Of a stretch of 64,000 nucleotides of DNA, positions 62,116 through 64,000 are shown one piece after another. The position numbers and the translations under genes were made by a program. The first letter of the stretch is position 1; every line of letters starts with the position of its first letter. Origin of the DNA: an uncultured Pelagibacteraceae bacterium (GTDB lineage: Bacteria; Pseudomonadota; Alphaproteobacteria; Pelagibacterales; AG-422-B15); contig CACNCV010000003.1 in assembly GCA_902619105.1 (NCBI GenBank), positions 62,001-126,000 on the forward strand. Direction: 5' to 3'. The notes beneath the pieces are model-generated. The model searched no databases, was not told where the DNA came from, and worked only from the letters and a program-made list of their open reading frames with translations.

Positions 62116-62593
62116 AATACTGATACCAATATTTCTTCTACTTTTTACAACATTATCAACGTCTTCATCTGACCTTCCTGTTCCTCGATGGGTTTCATTA
62201 AAAGGTGACGCCAACTTAAGAAAAGGACCATTTCCTGAAGCGACAATTATTTATCGCTATCAGTTAAAAGGGTATCCAATGGAGATCATTAGGGATATCG
62301 AAGGCTGGAGGCAGGTTCGTGATCCGAGGGACGGAGTCACAGGCTGGATGGCTCATTTCCTTTTTTCAGGTAAAAGATATGCATTAACATCAAAAGAACC
62401 TTTCAGTTATGGTTATGACAAGCCAACCAAAAATAAGATCCTTGCTAAAATAGATCCTTTTGTTCATGCAAGAATTAATAAGTGTGACTCAAGTTGGTGT
62501 AGGATTACAATCACAGATGATGAGAAGGAAATTAAAGTCTGGATCGAAAAAAATAATTTACTAGGAGTATACCCTCACGAAATTATCAATTAA
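62108..62593 (+). CDS. Exported bacterial SH3-domain protein
   Basis: The start ATG 62108 overlaps the CDF stop by 8 bp; the track start is within the CDF gene. The 161-residue product has a Sec signal (ILIPIFLLLFTTLSTSSS) and two SH3b-like repeats: WVSLKGDANLRKGPFPEATIIYRY with GWMAHFLF and a second from ~95 (AKIDPFVHARINKCDSSWCRITI). This is the SH3_4 family of periplasmic proteins, thought to bind cell-wall peptides. It has two cysteines that could form a disulfide. Confidence 0.87.
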   Translation: MHKILIPIFLLLFTTLSTSSSDLPVPRWVSLKGDANLRKGPFPEATIIYRYQLKGYPMEIIRDIEGWRQVRDPRDGVTGWMAHFLFSGKRYALTSKEPFSYGYDKPTKNKILAKIDPFVHARINKCDSSWCRITITDDEKEIKVWIEKNNLLGVYPHEIIN

Positions 62594-62602
62594 TATTTAT
62601 TA

Positions 62603-63004
62603 ATGATAAGAATTTTTTCTGTTCTAATTTTATTAATCTCTAATTCATTTGCAGATATACAAATAAGAAAACAAAATGACTTATTTTGTTATGATGGTGA
62701 TACATGCTATGTTACATATGAAGGAAAGAAAGATAAAGTTAGACTACTTGATCTAGATACTCCTGAAATTTCAAATCCTAAATGTGAAAAAGAGTATATA
62801 CTTGGGATTGAAGCTCGTGAGTATATTAACCAATTAATTTCAGAAGGGAAAAGAATCGAATTTGAAACCGAATTCAATAGAGACTTTTTCGGTAGAATCC
62901 TATCTTATATAATTGTAGACGGCGAAAACGTTTCAAAATTGATGGTCTCTCACAGTTTAGGAGTTGTGTATGATAAAAATAATAAGAAAGACTGGTGTGA
63001 ATGA
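62603..63004 (+). CDS. Exported thermonuclease-like (SNase) nuclease
   Basis: The 133-residue protein has a short signal (FSVLILLISNSFA) and an SNase fold: YDGDTCYV, VRLLDLDTPEI (catalytic Arg and Asp), GIEAREYI (Glu) and DFFGRILSYI (second Arg), matching the staphylococcal nuclease active site. It would cut nucleic acid in the periplasm or outside the cell in the presence of Ca2+, maybe for phosphorus or nitrogen scavenging. It overlaps the next gene by 4 bp. Confidence 0.9.
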   Translation: MIRIFSVLILLISNSFADIQIRKQNDLFCYDGDTCYVTYEGKKDKVRLLDLDTPEISNPKCEKEYILGIEAREYINQLISEGKRIEFETEFNRDFFGRILSYIIVDGENVSKLMVSHSLGVVYDKNNKKDWCE

Positions 63005-63276
63005 GCAAAAAAAATAATCCTGTGAAAGATATTGATAAATTAAGCCATTTATTTAATCAAATAAATGAACCCATTGTTTGTGTTAAATGCTCTGATGAAT
63101 TTACATCAGGCCAGACAGACTCAAAGTCACTTCAGGACTACTCAAAATTTGATGTTGGATTTACAAATAGAGGATTTCAAATTTGGTGTAGGAGGCATAA
63201 TGTAAATGTATGCCATTTTAAATTTGGCGATAAACAGCCTGAAGCTGACTTTCGTTGTCTTGAAAAAAGAAAATAA
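63001..63276 (+). CDS. Hypothetical protein with Cys/His pairs (91 aa)
   Basis: The 91-residue cytosolic-looking protein has CVKCSDEF (C-x2-C) near residue 27 and later WCRRHNVNVCHF, so four Cys/His groups may bind a metal such as zinc. The rest is unknown. It starts 4 bp inside the nuclease gene end, so the two are co-translated. I do not recognise a named family. It might be a small regulatory protein. Confidence 0.65.
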   Translation: MSKKNNPVKDIDKLSHLFNQINEPIVCVKCSDEFTSGQTDSKSLQDYSKFDVGFTNRGFQIWCRRHNVNVCHFKFGDKQPEADFRCLEKRK

Positions 63277-63316
63277 ATTTTTTTACTCTTGTTTTTTTTA
63301 AATCAATGATAATATA

Positions 63317-63351
63317 AGAATCAAAGAATGGGGCAAACCCCCTGATTTCTT
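63317..63351 (+). other. Stem-loop in the sbcB leader
   Basis: AAGAATCA (63317-63324) and TGATTTCTT (63343-63351) can pair with one bulge, and inside them GGGG-CAAA-CCCC forms a second short stem. No T run follows, so it is not a standard terminator. It could be an RNA leader structure; no known riboswitch is recognised. Confidence 0.3.
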
Positions 63352-63382
63352 GAAATGCAATGTTTTAAGAGGGAGAAAAAAC

Positions 63383-64000
63383 ATGACTAAAATAGTAATT
63401 TACGATTTAGAAACCTCAGGTATTGACTCGGCTTTTTCATCAATTTTACAAGCCGCTGCAGTGTGTGTAGATGAAAATTTTAACGAAATAGATCGCTTTA
63501 ATTTAAGGGGTAGAATGAAAAAAGAGTACCCAATTCCTCATCCAAAAGCATTGTTGGTAAATGATGTTGGTGTCGATCAACTAAAAAACCACGAAAATTC
63601 TAATTTTGCTTTAATAAGTGAAATCCAAAATAAATTTCTTTCTTGGGGAGAGTGTTTATTTATAGGATACAACTCTATCGGATTTGATGAGCATCATTTA
63701 CGCCAAAGCTTTTATCAATCTGCGTTACCACCTTATTTAACCAACACTAATGGTAATAAAAGAGGAGACGCATTAAAACTCCTACATACTGCTGCTGCAT
63801 CACATCCAAATGCTTTTGTTAGACCTATCAGTGACGATACAGGGAGACCAACATTTCAATTATCTGAGTTTGCAAGAGTAAATAACATCTCGCAGGAAAA
63901 AGCACATGATGCTTTATATGATGTTGAGGCAACATTAGAAGTTTGCAGGCTTATAAAGGAACGATGCCCTGATGTTTGGACTGCCTCTTTACAGACTGCA
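63383..64000 (+). CDS. sbcB: Exodeoxyribonuclease I (N-terminal part; runs off the window)
   Basis: A frame opens at ATG 63383 after AGAGGGAG and continues to the window end without a stop (206 codons), so it was omitted from the ORF track. The DEDDh exonuclease motifs are IVIYDLETSG (D-x-E), FIGYNSIGFDEHHLRQSFYQ and KAHDALYDVEAT (His and Asp). The RGDALKLLHTAAASHPNAF and FQLSEFARVN segments are characteristic of SbcB. ExoI degrades single-stranded DNA 3' to 5' in mismatch repair and recombination. The C-terminal SH3-like and helical domains are outside. Confidence 0.9.
   Translation, partial: MTKIVIYDLETSGIDSAFSSILQAAAVCVDENFNEIDRFNLRGRMKKEYPIPHPKALLVNDVGVDQLKNHENSNFALISEIQNKFLSWGECLFIGYNSIGFDEHHLRQSFYQSALPPYLTNTNGNKRGDALKLLHTAAASHPNAFVRPISDDTGRPTFQLSEFARVNNISQEKAHDALYDVEATLEVCRLIKERCPDVWTASLQTA

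Noticed and set aside
1-64000. CRISPR arrays, IS elements, rRNA or tRNA genes
   Set aside because: Reading both strands I found no repeated spacer pattern, no transposase and no recognisable structural RNA.

Overview
The window is a gene-dense, AT-rich stretch with short intergenic gaps, many 1-8 bp gene overlaps and no rRNA, tRNA, CRISPR, integrase or transposase that I can see. The histidine-kinase/ahcY/tsaE/amgK/murU order at the left end and a GAAC-N7-GAAC SOS box (the alphaproteobacterial LexA type) in front of umuDC point to an alphaproteobacterium. AT-richness, streamlining and the many uptake and amine-catabolism genes suggest a marine, possibly HIMB59- or SAR11-like lineage; the exact taxon cannot be read from the sequence.

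Left part (1-30 kb), mostly housekeeping and transport: a truncated sensor kinase, ahcY, tsaE, the MurNAc-recycling pair amgK/murU, a DsbA-like thioredoxin, hspQ, yciB, two EamA exporters, a lipoprotein alkyl-sulfatase-like metallo-hydrolase, a DUF3604/HupE/PPIase group, amtB, a dienelactone hydrolase, an SOS-controlled umuDC, a complete branched-chain amino-acid-type ABC system, a transglycosylase-like lipoprotein, pdxA, a LysE exporter, and a group (PuuD-like amidotransferase, gcdH, SpuC-like aminotransferase) for polyamine/diamine/lysine-type carbon.

Middle (30.1-38.1 kb), the most unusual region: a leftward operon of four tiny proteins, a divergent CII-like regulator, and two large paralogous predicted pentameric ligand-gated ion channels. 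Each channel carries an N-terminal PDZ-like domain. The first is translationally coupled to a PrsW-type intramembrane protease. Between the two lie a short secreted protein with FGN repeats, a basic small protein and a DUF2130 coiled-coil protein. Candidate shared operator-like repeats (GGAAC-N17/18-GTTCC) precede the CII-like operon and the secreted-protein gene.

Right part (38.1-58.5 kb), a catabolic and uptake island for methylated amines/polyamines: GNAT, MFS exporter, BetI-like TetR regulator, two CrtI-like FAD oxidoreductases, a GcvT-like THF enzyme, class-III aminotransferase, Rieske oxygenase, PuuB-like FAD oxidase, PotBCA with a convergent PotD, an amidase, a paralogue of the Rieske oxygenase that has lost its [2Fe-2S] segment, a PuuA-like glutamine synthetase, AlaX and an enoyl-CoA hydratase. 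Two near-identical palindromes (ATTGAA..TTCAAT) each overlap the -35 box of a promoter and probably bind the TetR protein.

Right end (58.5-64 kb): an EamA exporter, a DjlA-like co-chaperone, small proteins, pdxH, a CDF metal exporter, an SH3-domain protein, a secreted thermonuclease-like nuclease, and the start of exonuclease I (sbcB), which runs off the window.
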